A program made the translations under genes and the position numbers. Under the pieces are notes generated by a model, which did not search any database, had not been told where the DNA came from, and worked only from the letters and a program-made list of their open reading frames with translations. 64,000 nucleotides of DNA from DASTBU01 sp035711845 (GTDB lineage Bacteria > Acidobacteriota > Vicinamibacteria > Vicinamibacterales > 2-12-FULL-66-21), in assembly GCA_035711845.1 (NCBI GenBank), contig DASTBU010000059.1, positions 129,125-193,124 of the forward strand, written 5' to 3'. This document shows, piece after piece, positions 1 to 9,944 of this stretch; position 1 is the stretch's first letter; each line of letters opens with the position of its first letter.

Positions 1-2
1 GA

Positions 3-227
3 ACCCCGTGGCAGCAGCCACTGGCTGTCGCGGCCATGCTGGCGCTCACGATCGCCGCGGGTGTGGTTGCGGGACAGCGATTGACGGCTCCCGGGAGAGC
101 GGCGGTCGGTGCCGTCGCAGTAACCCCTGCGCAAGCACCTCGCCAGTTCCAGTTCGTGACGCCCGGCGGCACTCGCATCATCTGGGTGTTCGATCCGGAA
201 TTCCAGCTCAAGGAGACCCTACCATGA
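3..227 (+). CDS. C-terminal end of a membrane-anchored protein, 5' truncated by the window
   Basis: The reading frame is open from the window edge and ends with TGA at 225-227. The visible part has one hydrophobic stretch of about 20 residues (LAVAAMLALTIAAGVVAG), a variable Ala/Pro-rich linker, and a C-terminal tail containing TPGGTRIIWVFDPEF. A single membrane span followed by such a tail is seen in anti-sigma-factor-like proteins of Acidobacteriota, but the N-terminal part that would show a zinc finger lies outside the window, so the function is open. The stop overlaps the start of the next gene (ATGA at 224-227), which suggests one operon. Confidence 0.55.
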   Translation, partial: TPWQQPLAVAAMLALTIAAGVVAGQRLTAPGRAAVGAVAVTPAQAPRQFQFVTPGGTRIIWVFDPEFQLKETLP

Positions 228-1174
228 CCTGCGGACGTTTCTACGCCGCGCTTTGCACGGCTGCCGCCATCTCCTTGTCGTCTGCCGCGGCATGGGCGCA
301 GGGTATCTCCGATTTCCCGAGCCGCGAGGCCTCGCGAGTCGATCAACAGCAGCCGGCATCGGCCGCCACCGAGTCAGAGGTATCGACCCCGCAGCAGCCG
401 AAGCCGGTCCCGGCCCCGTCGCAGGGTACGACGCCACAAAAGGTCAGACCCACGATCGCCAGCCCGCATGCCGCCAGCGATCACGTGATGCCGCAGGGAT
501 TCAGCGTGGTGCTGGTTCTCGCCGATTTGACCGCGTCGGGCGCCCAGGACGACGTGCCGCCGGCGGCCCGCCGGGCGCTCGCGGACATGAAGGATTTCCT
601 GCCTTACAAGTCCTACAAGCTGCTGGATGCCGCATGGCTGCTTGGACAGGGGTCCATGAGCGTGCGTCTACGCGGGCCGGATGAGCAGGAATACGAGCTG
701 AAGCTCGCGGCTGCGCCGGACCGCGCTGGGCAGGTGTCGGTTGGATTCTCGCTGAGAGAGTCGTTTGCCTACGAGGGCGCCCTCGAGCAGGCGGCAGCGG
801 CCGAGCAGGCGGCGCGCGCGGACGTCGAGGCTCGCTCGACGGCGAGCCATGAGCGCCAGCAGGACGTGGTCAGACTCCGAACCGAACTGCAGCAGGCGCG
901 GGAAAAGCGCGACGACGCAAGGATCCGCGAGCTCCAGAAAGCGATACAGGATCTCGAGCGGGGGATGGCGGCCGAGCGTCGAGCCGCCGCCCGTCCGACC
1001 AGCATGCGCAAGACGCCTTTCCCAAGCCGCTCGATTATCGACACGAGCTTCGCAATGGACGTCGGCGAGACGGTTGTCGTGGGCACGTCCCGACTCAGGG
1101 GGAACAGTCGTGCGCTCATCGCGCTGCTCACCGCCGTCCCGCCCAGCAAGTCCCGCCTGAACGAGCCGCGCTGA
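224..1174 (+). CDS. secreted coiled-coil protein of unknown function
   Basis: The start is the ATG at 224, four-base overlapped with the upstream stop; an in-frame upstream extension has no protein-like composition. The first ~25 residues form a signal peptide (hydrophobic run ending AAAWAQG). A Gln/Pro-rich low-complexity stretch follows (about residues 35-75), then a compact domain (about 90-180), then a charged helical region (about 185-255) rich in Glu/Arg/Gln that should form a coiled coil, and a final beta-rich part with VGETVVVGTSRL. This resembles secretin short domains or periplasmic adaptor proteins only in composition. I do not recognise the family. Its partner is probably the membrane protein encoded immediately upstream. 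Confidence 0.6.
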   Translation: MTCGRFYAALCTAAAISLSSAAAWAQGISDFPSREASRVDQQQPASAATESEVSTPQQPKPVPAPSQGTTPQKVRPTIASPHAASDHVMPQGFSVVLVLADLTASGAQDDVPPAARRALADMKDFLPYKSYKLLDAAWLLGQGSMSVRLRGPDEQEYELKLAAAPDRAGQVSVGFSLRESFAYEGALEQAAAAEQAARADVEARSTASHERQQDVVRLRTELQQAREKRDDARIRELQKAIQDLERGMAAERRAAARPTSMRKTPFPSRSIIDTSFAMDVGETVVVGTSRLRGNSRALIALLTAVPPSKSRLNEPR

Positions 1175-1205
1175 ATCGGAGCCTCGCATCCGGCTGCCCA
1201 GCGGC

Positions 1206-1211
1206 TACAAT
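1206..1211 (+). promoter_or_regulatory. -10 box for nth, leaderless spacing
   Basis: TACAAT lies 7 bases before the nth ATG at 1219, so the predicted transcription start falls at or next to the start codon. No Shine-Dalgarno sequence is visible between the box and the start. No convincing -35 is seen. Confidence 0.4.
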
Positions 1212-1218
1212 CGACTCT

Positions 1219-2223
1219 ATGCCGAAGGGGCGTGCCGCGCGGCGGGGGCCTGTCAAACCGAAGTCCGCCGCCGACACTCGCCGGATCATGGCGAAGTTGT
1301 CGGCGCAGCATCCCAACGCTGATACGGAGCTGCACTTCGAGAACGCCTATCAGCTCCTGGTCGCGACGATCCTCTCGGCGCAGTGCACCGACGAGCGTGT
1401 GAACCAGGTGACCCCGGCTCTGTTCCAACGCTATCCGGACGCGCACGCGCTGGCCCGCGCCACCACCGCCGAGCTCGAGCCCCAGATTCAGTCGACAGGA
1501 TTCTTCAGGGCCAAGTCGCGATCGCTCGCCGGCATGTCACGGGCACTCGTGGAGAAGCATGGCGGCCAGATCCCGCCGACCATGGACGCCCTTACGAAGC
1601 TGCCCGGCGTCGGCCGGAAGACCGCCAACGTGGTGCTCGGGCACGCGCTGGGCGTGCCTGGACTTCCTGTCGATCGCCACGTGCTGCGGGTCGCCAACCG
1701 ACTCGGCATCGCGCGCTCGGAGGATCCCGAGATCGTCGAGCAGCAGTTGTGTGCGGCGATGCCGGCTGCCGAATGGACGCGAACCTCCGACACGCTGATT
1801 CTGCACGGCCGCCGAATCTGCAAGCCACGGCCGCTCTGCGACCGCTGCGCCGTCCGCGATGACTGCGACTACTTCCGGTCGCTCAAAACGGCGCTGCTCG
1901 CGCCGTCGAAGCGTCCGCAATCCGCTGCACGAGTCGCGGGTCGATCCGGCCCCGCCACGATGCATCCTGTAACCGGAAAGGCGATCGTACGCCGAGGGCC
2001 AGAGGCCCGAGGCACAGGTCGACCGGATGTGGCCCCGTCGAGTCGTGCTGAAAGCGGAAAGCCGGCCGAAGTACGCCGAGGGCGGGACGCCCGAGGCACA
2101 GGTCGACCGGATGCGGCCCCGTCGAGGCGTGCTGAAAGCGGAAAGCCGGTCGAAGTACGCCGAGGGCCAGAGGCCCGAGGCACAGGTCGCGGGGGTGGGG
2201 CCCCGCGACCAACCAAGAGATGA
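1219..2223 (+). CDS. nth: endonuclease III (DNA glycosylase/AP lyase) with repeat-encoded C-terminal tail
   Basis: Base-excision repair enzyme that removes oxidised pyrimidines and cuts abasic sites. The helix-hairpin-helix is at about residues 128-139 (LPGVGRKTANVV) with the catalytic lysine (K134), and the catalytic aspartate is D152 in PVDRHVLRVANRLG. Four cysteines for a [4Fe-4S] cluster are at 201, 207, 210 and 216. Their spacing is CX5CX2CX5C, one residue shorter in the first interval than the E. coli enzyme (CX6CX2CX5C). The catalytic body ends near residue 220. The remaining ~115 residues are basic and disordered, and residues 257-334 are encoded by an 84-bp tandem repeat. At 334 residues it is over 100 longer than typical Nth. 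The stop overlaps the next start (ATGA). Confidence 0.93.
   Translation: MPKGRAARRGPVKPKSAADTRRIMAKLSAQHPNADTELHFENAYQLLVATILSAQCTDERVNQVTPALFQRYPDAHALARATTAELEPQIQSTGFFRAKSRSLAGMSRALVEKHGGQIPPTMDALTKLPGVGRKTANVVLGHALGVPGLPVDRHVLRVANRLGIARSEDPEIVEQQLCAAMPAAEWTRTSDTLILHGRRICKPRPLCDRCAVRDDCDYFRSLKTALLAPSKRPQSAARVAGRSGPATMHPVTGKAIVRRGPEARGTGRPDVAPSSRAESGKPAEVRRGRDARGTGRPDAAPSRRAESGKPVEVRRGPEARGTGRGGGAPRPTKR
1987..2190 (+). repeat. 84-bp tandem repeat inside the 3' end of nth, about 2.4 copies
   Basis: Units start at 1987, 2071 and 2155 with GTACGCCGAGGGC; the period is exactly 84 bp (28 codons), so the frame is kept. The third copy breaks off after about 35 bp. Each unit encodes a segment beginning VRRG(P/R)(E/D)ARGTGR and ending ESGKP(A/V)E. 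Copies differ at several positions. The encoded sequence is Arg/Gly/Pro-rich and probably unstructured. Confidence 0.9.
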
Positions 2224-2618
2224 CCGAAGAGCGCTTTCGCCAGCTCGTCGAGGAGGCGCTGCAGGAGATCCCGCGCCGCTTCCGCCGCGAGATGCAGAAC
2301 GTCGCGGTGGTCGTGGAAGGCGAGCCTTCGCCCGAGATCCTCGAGGAGATGGAGATCGAGCCGGACGACACGCTGTTCGGCCTCTATCAGGGCACGCCGC
2401 TGCCCGAGCGCGGCTGGGCATTCGGGAATGCCCTCCCGGATCGCATCTCGATCTATCAGAAGCCGATCGAGGAGGCGTGTGAAGACGACGAGGAGATCAG
2501 GGACTGCGTGGCGGAGACCGTGATACACGAGTTCGGCCACTACTTCGGGATGAGCGAAGAAGAGATCGAGGAGATCGAGGAGAAGTTCTGGCGCGGCGAA
2601 TCGTTGGACGAGGTCTGA
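2220..2618 (+). CDS. small zincin-like metallopeptidase family protein (DUF1025 type)
   Basis: A 132-residue acidic protein with an HExxHxxGxxE zinc motif (HEFGHYFGMSE, residues 103-113), matching the minigluzincin/DUF1025 metallopeptidase family, whose members are 100-140 residues. The two histidines of the motif and a downstream Glu are all present, so metal binding is likely; the substrate is unknown. The N-terminal half is helical and the C-terminus is a run of Glu-rich helix. It overlaps nth by 4 bases and rsmA by 1-3 bases, so it is translated as part of this operon. It has no signal peptide, so it is probably cytoplasmic. Confidence 0.85.
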   Translation: MTEERFRQLVEEALQEIPRRFRREMQNVAVVVEGEPSPEILEEMEIEPDDTLFGLYQGTPLPERGWAFGNALPDRISIYQKPIEEACEDDEEIRDCVAETVIHEFGHYFGMSEEEIEEIEEKFWRGESLDEV

Positions 2619-3448
2619 TGGCCACGCGCCCGCGGGCCCGCAAGCGCTACGGGCAGCACTTCCTCGAGCCCGCGTGGGCCGACAAGCTCGTGGCGGCCAT
2701 CGATCCGCGGCCGCGCGATCGCTTCGTGGAGATCGGCCCCGGGCCGGGCGCGCTGACAATCAGGCTCGCGCCGAGGGTTGCGACTCTCGTGGCCGTGGAG
2801 ATCGACGCCGGGCTCGTCGGCATCCTGCAGGAACGTGTTCCAGCCAACGTGACCCTGGTGCACGCCGACTTTCTGCAGTTCGATCTCAGGAACCTGACGA
2901 AGGACGGCGCTATCCGCATCGCGGGCAACCTCCCCTACAACATCTCCTCCCCCATCCTGTTCAAGCTGGTACGCGACCATCGGGAGAGCGGCGGGATTCT
3001 GGACGCGACGTTGATGCTCCAGCGCGAAGTCGCCGAGCGCATCGAGGCCATCCCGGGCACGAAGGACTACGGCGTCGTGTCGATTCTCGTAGGCCTCCAC
3101 GCCGACGTGCGACGTGTCCTGACGCTGCCTCCCGGTGCCTTTCGTCCACCCCCCAGGGTCCACTCCGCCGTAATTCGTCTGGATTTCCGGACACCAAGGG
3201 CCGGGCTCCGCGACGAAATCCTGTTCGAACAGATGGTTCGATCCGTCTTCACGCAGCGCAGGAAGACGCTCCTCAACGCCCTGCGGGCCTTCGCGCATTC
3301 CCGTGGTGCCGACCCCCGGCAGGCTCTGGAGTCGGCCGGCATTGACACCCGGCGGCGCCCGGAGACGCTGGATCTCGTGGAACTCGCGCGCCTGGCCGAT
3401 GCGTTCGGGGCGCGGGACTTGGGACGAGGGGCTCGAGACCAGGAATGA
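2618..3448 (+). CDS. rsmA: 16S rRNA (adenine1518/1519-N6)-dimethyltransferase
   Basis: KsgA/RsmA dimethylates two adjacent adenines in the 3' terminal helix of 16S rRNA, a late step of small-subunit assembly. The N-terminus RKRYGQHFL and the SAM-binding motif VEIGPGPGALT (about residues 37-47) are typical. The catalytic N(L)PY motif is GNLPYNISSP (about 103-112). The C-terminal half carries the family signature FTQRRKTLLNAL. Its length of 276 residues is normal. It starts at an ATG overlapping the previous stop (TGATG), so it is translationally coupled. The last residues are Arg/Gly-rich and read into a small direct repeat (gggacttgggacgagggg), so the very C-terminus may be poorly conserved. 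Confidence 0.95.
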   Translation: MATRPRARKRYGQHFLEPAWADKLVAAIDPRPRDRFVEIGPGPGALTIRLAPRVATLVAVEIDAGLVGILQERVPANVTLVHADFLQFDLRNLTKDGAIRIAGNLPYNISSPILFKLVRDHRESGGILDATLMLQREVAERIEAIPGTKDYGVVSILVGLHADVRRVLTLPPGAFRPPPRVHSAVIRLDFRTPRAGLRDEILFEQMVRSVFTQRRKTLLNALRAFAHSRGADPRQALESAGIDTRRRPETLDLVELARLADAFGARDLGRGARDQE

Positions 3449-3495
3449 AGGGAGCCCCGGGACCGACCAACAAGTGCGCGTAAGCGAAGCTGTGC

Positions 3496-3501
3496 TATAG
3501 T
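3496..3501 (+). promoter_or_regulatory. extended -10 promoter for RNase J
   Basis: TGCTATAGT forms a good extended -10 (TG, one base, TATAGT). The start of transcription would be near 3508, giving an mRNA leader of about 210 bases before the ATG at 3719 that includes the heptad array at 3663-3725. The -35 region is weak. Confidence 0.45.
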
Positions 3502-3662
3502 TTCGCAGGTTTTTCAGCGTCCCGGAGCGCCGTCCCAGCGGCCATCCGGTGGACACCGCAGCGTGCGGCGCCCCGCCGCACCGGCTTCGGATCCGCCCAC
3601 CCCCCGGGCGGCTCTCTGGCGCCAGCATGCCCTTCGACGCGCGACCGACGTCTCCAAGACTA

Positions 3663-3725
3663 TTGACTGCGGACTGGGGACTGCTGACTGAGACTGCCCC
3701 ACTGTCGACCGACGACTGATGACTG
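3663..3725 (+). repeat. heptad array, unit NNGACTG
   Basis: Four clean 7-bp units occur at 3663-3690 (TTGACTG, CGGACTG, GGGACTG, CTGACTG), then shorter or degenerate units (AGACTG, CCCCACTG, TCGACCG), and again ACGACTG and ATGACTG up to 3725. The RNase J start codon (3719) is inside the last unit. The rest of the 3449-3662 spacer holds only the promoter at 3496 and a C-rich stretch without features. Confidence 0.75.
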
Positions 3726-5373
3726 ACATCGCTCCTCTCGAAATCATCCCCCTGGGAGGTCTGGGTGAATTCGGGATGAACATGATGGTGATCGCCTGCG
3801 GCGAGACCGCCATCCTGGTCGACGCAGGCGTCATGTTTCCGGAGCCGGAGCTGCTGGGCGTCGATCTGATCATTCCGGATCTGCGGCCGTTGCAGCAGTA
3901 TCGGATCTCGGCGCTGGTCCTCACACACGGTCATGAGGACCACATCGGCGCGGTTCCACACGTGCTTCCCCACGTCCACGGGCCGGTCTACGGGACGCCG
4001 CTCACGCTCGCGTTCGTGGAGTCCAAACTCGAGGATCAAGGGGAGGAGGTCAGGAACCCTCTGGTGCCAGTCCGGCCGCGGGACCGGATCACGGTGGGCT
4101 CGTTCACGATCGAGTTCCTCCGCGTGACGCACAGCATGCCGGACTGCACGGCGCTGGCCATCGAGACGCCCCACGGCACTATCGTGCACACGGGCGACTT
4201 CAAGATCGATCAGACGCCGCTCGACGGGGAGCACGTCGATTTCCACCGGCTGGCCGAGCTGGGCCAGCGTGGCGTGCTGGCGCTCCTGGCCGACAGCACC
4301 AATATCGACCGGCGGGGCTTCACGGGGTCCGAGATCGAGGTCATCGACGCATTCGAGGAGATTTTCACCGGCGCCGACGGAAAGATCGTCGTCGCCCTGT
4401 TCGCGTCGAGCATCTACCGGATGCAGATCGTCGTGGACCTGGCGGCGCAGTTCGAGCGCCGCGTCGCGTTCGTGGGGCGGGGCGTCATCGAGAACGCGGA
4501 GATCGGGCAGCGGCTCGGGTATCTGCGGATACCGGCCGGCGTGCAAATTCGGGACGGCGACGTCCGCGGCTATCCCGCTCAGGATGTGGTCTGCATCTGC
4601 ACCGGGTCCCAGGGCGAGCCCCAGGCGGCGCTCCCTCGCATTGCCATCGACGATCATCGGCACGTCCGGCTGGAGCCCGACGATGTGGTGGTGTTCTCGG
4701 CGAGGGAGATTCCGGGCAACGAGAAGGCCATCGGACGGGTGATGAACCACATCGCCCGCCGGGGGGCCGAGGTCGTGTACGAGGGGATCAAGCACGTCCA
4801 TGTCTCCGGGCACGGGAGCGAGGAAGAGCTGAAGCTCATGCTGTCGCTGGTCAGGCCGCGCCACTTCGTGCCGATACATGGTGAGTACCGGCAACTCGCC
4901 CGCCACGCCCGGGTAGCCGCCCGCGTGTCGAAGGGGACGGCGGTGATCCTCGCCGAAAACGGGGATCTCATCCGTTTCGATGGTGAGGGCGGCAGGGTGG
5001 CCGGCAAGGTGCCGGCGGGCCGCATCCTGATCGACGGCACCCGCAGCGGCGAGGTTGGCGACACCATTCTCCGCGATCGGCGTCACCTGGCAGGCGACGG
5101 CCTCGTGGTTCCGGTGGTCGCGATTGGCAAGCAGTCGGGCGCGCTCGAGGAGACGCCCGACGTGATCACGCGGGGATTCGTGCTCGATGCGCGGACCGAA
5201 GCCCTGCTCAAGGAGATTCCCGGGTTGCTGTCCGCGACCATTGAGGGGGCCAGCGTCGAGGAACGCACCGATCCGGGCCTCATCAAAGAGAAGATCCGGG
5301 TGGATCTGCAGCGCTTCTTCCGGAAGCGCTCGGGCCTGCGGCCGCTGGTGTTGCCGGTGATCATGGAGATTTG

Positions 5374-5374
<1 letters not shown>
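3719..5374 (+). CDS. rnj: ribonuclease J
   Basis: A metallo-beta-lactamase/beta-CASP ribonuclease with 5'-3' exonuclease and endonuclease activity in mRNA decay and rRNA processing. The zinc motif HGHEDH is at residues 70-75 (THGHEDHIGAVPH), followed by the MBL histidine (THSMPD) and aspartate (HTGDFKID). The beta-CASP part contains FASSIYRMQ and CTGSQGEPQAAL, and the SGHG motif is HVSGHGSEEEL. At 551 residues, length is normal. The start chosen is the ATG at 3719, which lies in a repeat array; the protein then enters the family core (PLGGLGEFGMN) at once, so there is no room for a later start. The stop overlaps the ftsK start (TGATG). Confidence 0.95.
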
Positions 5375-7779
<2,405 letters not shown>

Positions 7780-7782
7780 GGA

Positions 7783-7866
7783 AATGCTGAATGCTGAATG
7801 TTGAATGCTGAATGAAGAGATTTGCATTCAGCCATTCAGCACTCAGCATTCAGCACTCAGCATTCA
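7783..7866. repeat. inverted heptad array between ftsK and the amidase gene
   Basis: The left arm is (AATGCTG) x4 with one T change plus AATG (7783-7814). After a 10-base loop the right arm is CATTCAG and CACTCAG units in a 7-bp register (7825-7866), the complement of the left arm. The arms can fold into an imperfect hairpin of more than 30 bp. It lies between two co-oriented genes, so it could act as a terminator or mRNA-stability element. The same CATTCAG/CACTCAG units recur at 50363-50396. Confidence 0.85.
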
Positions 7867-7880
7867 CCATTGGGTGATTT

Positions 7881-9623
7881 ATGGTGTTCAGGACTGGGGC
7901 GGTACTTCTGGCGGGACTGCTGATGGTCGGCTCGGCCGGCGAGGCGGCGGCCCAATCGGCGCGCACGCTGTACACGCGTGCCCTGGCGCAGGAACGCGCC
8001 GTTCGCGACGGGGGGCGGCCGCAGACGGCACAGTCGATCCGGAGCGCCATCGCCGCGTACGAACGCGTGGTGCAGCGGTACCCGAGGAGCGGGTACGCCG
8101 ACAACGCGCTTTGGCAGGCCGGACACCTGTCGCTCCTCGCCTACGAGCGGTTCGGCAATGCGTCCGACAAGCGCACCGGACTGCGCCTGCTGAACCTGCT
8201 GAAGTCCGAATATCCCGCGAGCTCCCTGCTCGGCCGGCTGCCTGGGGCGATGGCGCAGTTCGAGACGGCGCGCGCGAGGGTCGCGGCGCCCGTGCGAGCC
8301 GCGGCGAGGCCGGCGCGAGAAGAAGCATCGGCCCCAGCGGCCGAGATCGAGCCACCGGCCCTCGACGACTCCGTCGCGACCTCCACTCCGAGCGCACTCG
8401 TCCGCGGGATAACCCGGACACGGCTCGACAACGGGGTTCGCGTCAGCATCGAGGTGGATCGCGAGCTGCTCTTCCACCAGGAGCGGCTGAACAGTCCCCA
8501 GCGGGTGTTCTTCGACCTGAAGGGCGCGCGTCCGGCGCCGGAGCTGCTCGACGCCACATTGAAGTACACCGACGACGTGGTTCAGGAGATACGCCTCGGC
8601 CGGCATCCGCAGCACGTTACGCGGGTGGTGATGGATACCGAAGGCGTGGAATCGTACAGCGTGTTCACGCTGTACAACCCGTTCCGCGTCATCGTGGACT
8701 TCAAGCGATCGGCCAACGCTGCCGCGGGGGCGGTGCCGCCCTCGCCGGTCGCCGTGCCGACGACAGGGCCCGAGCCTGCGAAGCCCCCTGCGGCCGCGGC
8801 AACCGCACCGGCTCCCCCATCGCCGCTGCCTTCGCGTCCCGCGGCGTCGCCGGCGCTCTCTGCGCCCTCTGTTCCTGCGGTCAATTCCAACGGGACGTTC
8901 TCGCTGGCGCGACAGCTCGGGCTTGGCATCGCGAAGGTGGTCATCGACGCCGGCCACGGCGGGCACGATCCGGGGACGCGGGCCCACGGGTTGAGCGAAT
9001 CGGAGCTCACGCTCGATGTCGCCTTGCGGCTCCAGCAGCTGCTCGCGAAACAGCCCGGTGTCGAGGTGGTGATGACGCGCGACAAGGACGTGTACATCCC
9101 GCTCGAAGAGCGCACCGCGATCGCCAACCGCGAGGCAGCGGACCTGTTCCTGTCGATTCACGTCAATGCGAGCCGCAACCGGGATGCGGCGGGCGTCGAG
9201 ACCTATGTCCTGAACTTCGCGACGAATCCCGAGGCCGAGGCGGTCGCGGCACGCGAGAACTCCGCGTCGGGCCGTACCATGCACAACCTCCCGTCGATCG
9301 TCCAGGCGATCGCGCTCAACAACAAGATCGACGAATCGCGGGATCTGGCGGCGGTGATCCAGAAGGCCATGATCGGCAAGCTGCGCGCGAAGAACCGGCA
9401 CCTGCGGGATCGCGGCGTGAAGCAGGCGCCCTTCGTGGTGCTCATCGGTGCGGGCATGCCGAGCGTCCTCGCGGAGATGGCCTTCATCACCAACAAGCAG
9501 GAAGGACAACTGCTGAAGACGCCGGCCTACCGGGAGACGATTGCGGAAGCGTTGTTCGACGCGATCGTCCGCTACCAGCGATCGCTCAAGGTGAAGAGCG
9601 CGATTGCGTCGAGAGAGAACTGA
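7881..9623 (+). CDS. amiC: N-acetylmuramoyl-L-alanine amidase with AMIN domain
   Basis: A periplasmic peptidoglycan hydrolase that cuts between MurNAc and L-Ala, usually for daughter-cell separation. A signal peptide ends near residue 24 (GSAGEAAAQ). Residues ~25-125 form TPR-like helices (AAYERVVQRYPRSGYADNAL). A Pro/Ala linker follows, then an AMIN domain (about 180-280, with RVFFDLKGARP), then another linker. The Amidase_3 catalytic domain (about 350-570) has the zinc/active-site segments VVIDAGHGGHDPG, SESELTLDVAL, FLSIHVNAS and VLAEMAFITN. The N-terminal TPR addition makes it longer (580) than AmiC (~417). The gene follows ftsK and serves the same process, division. The gene symbol is by domain similarity. 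Confidence 0.9.
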   Translation: MVFRTGAVLLAGLLMVGSAGEAAAQSARTLYTRALAQERAVRDGGRPQTAQSIRSAIAAYERVVQRYPRSGYADNALWQAGHLSLLAYERFGNASDKRTGLRLLNLLKSEYPASSLLGRLPGAMAQFETARARVAAPVRAAARPAREEASAPAAEIEPPALDDSVATSTPSALVRGITRTRLDNGVRVSIEVDRELLFHQERLNSPQRVFFDLKGARPAPELLDATLKYTDDVVQEIRLGRHPQHVTRVVMDTEGVESYSVFTLYNPFRVIVDFKRSANAAAGAVPPSPVAVPTTGPEPAKPPAAAATAPAPPSPLPSRPAASPALSAPSVPAVNSNGTFSLARQLGLGIAKVVIDAGHGGHDPGTRAHGLSESELTLDVALRLQQLLAKQPGVEVVMTRDKDVYIPLEERTAIANREAADLFLSIHVNASRNRDAAGVETYVLNFATNPEAEAVAARENSASGRTMHNLPSIVQAIALNNKIDESRDLAAVIQKAMIGKLRAKNRHLRDRGVKQAPFVVLIGAGMPSVLAEMAFITNKQEGQLLKTPAYRETIAEALFDAIVRYQRSLKVKSAIASREN

Positions 9624-9636
9624 GCCGTCGATCGGA

Positions 9637-9900
9637 CTAGCGGCTGTCTGTGTGGATGGGTTCCCGTGTTGCGCCGGGCGTCACGCGAAGCTCCTGCAGA
9701 TCCTGGACCCTCTCCAGGTCGTAGTACGCGCGAAGGAGCTTGAGGCCGATGAGGATGCCGCCCAGCAGCAACCCCAGCAGCGCGGCGGCGAGGATCAGGA
9801 CGCCCGTCAGACCGAGCGCGCCCATCAACACGTCGGCGACGGTCGTCGACTCGACGGGCTGCTCCATGACGCGAACGATGATGGGATCGGGCTGCTGCAC
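9637..9900 (-). CDS. small single-span membrane protein
   Basis: An 87-residue protein starting at a GTG (9900). It has one long hydrophobic segment (about residues 27-55, LTGVLILAAALLGLLLGGIL) followed by a charged cytoplasmic tail with AYYDLERVQDLQ. No family is recognised. It lies 44 bases downstream of pepA on the same strand, so the two are probably cotranscribed, and it converges on the amidase gene with a gap of only 13 bases. Codon use matches the surroundings, and the amphipathic tail is conserved-looking rather than random. An internal ATG would still leave the membrane span intact. Confidence 0.6.
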   Translation of the reverse strand: MQQPDPIIVRVMEQPVESTTVADVLMGALGLTGVLILAAALLGLLLGGILIGLKLLRAYYDLERVQDLQELRVTPGATREPIHTDSR

Positions 9901-9944
9901 GTCGGGCTCTGATCAGTTTGACTCGCGTTCGGCCGATTCGTTCC

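Noticed and set aside
2540..5086. Minus-strand open frame opposite rsmA and RNase J
   Set aside because: High-GC shadow frame; the plus strand has complete, motif-bearing genes.
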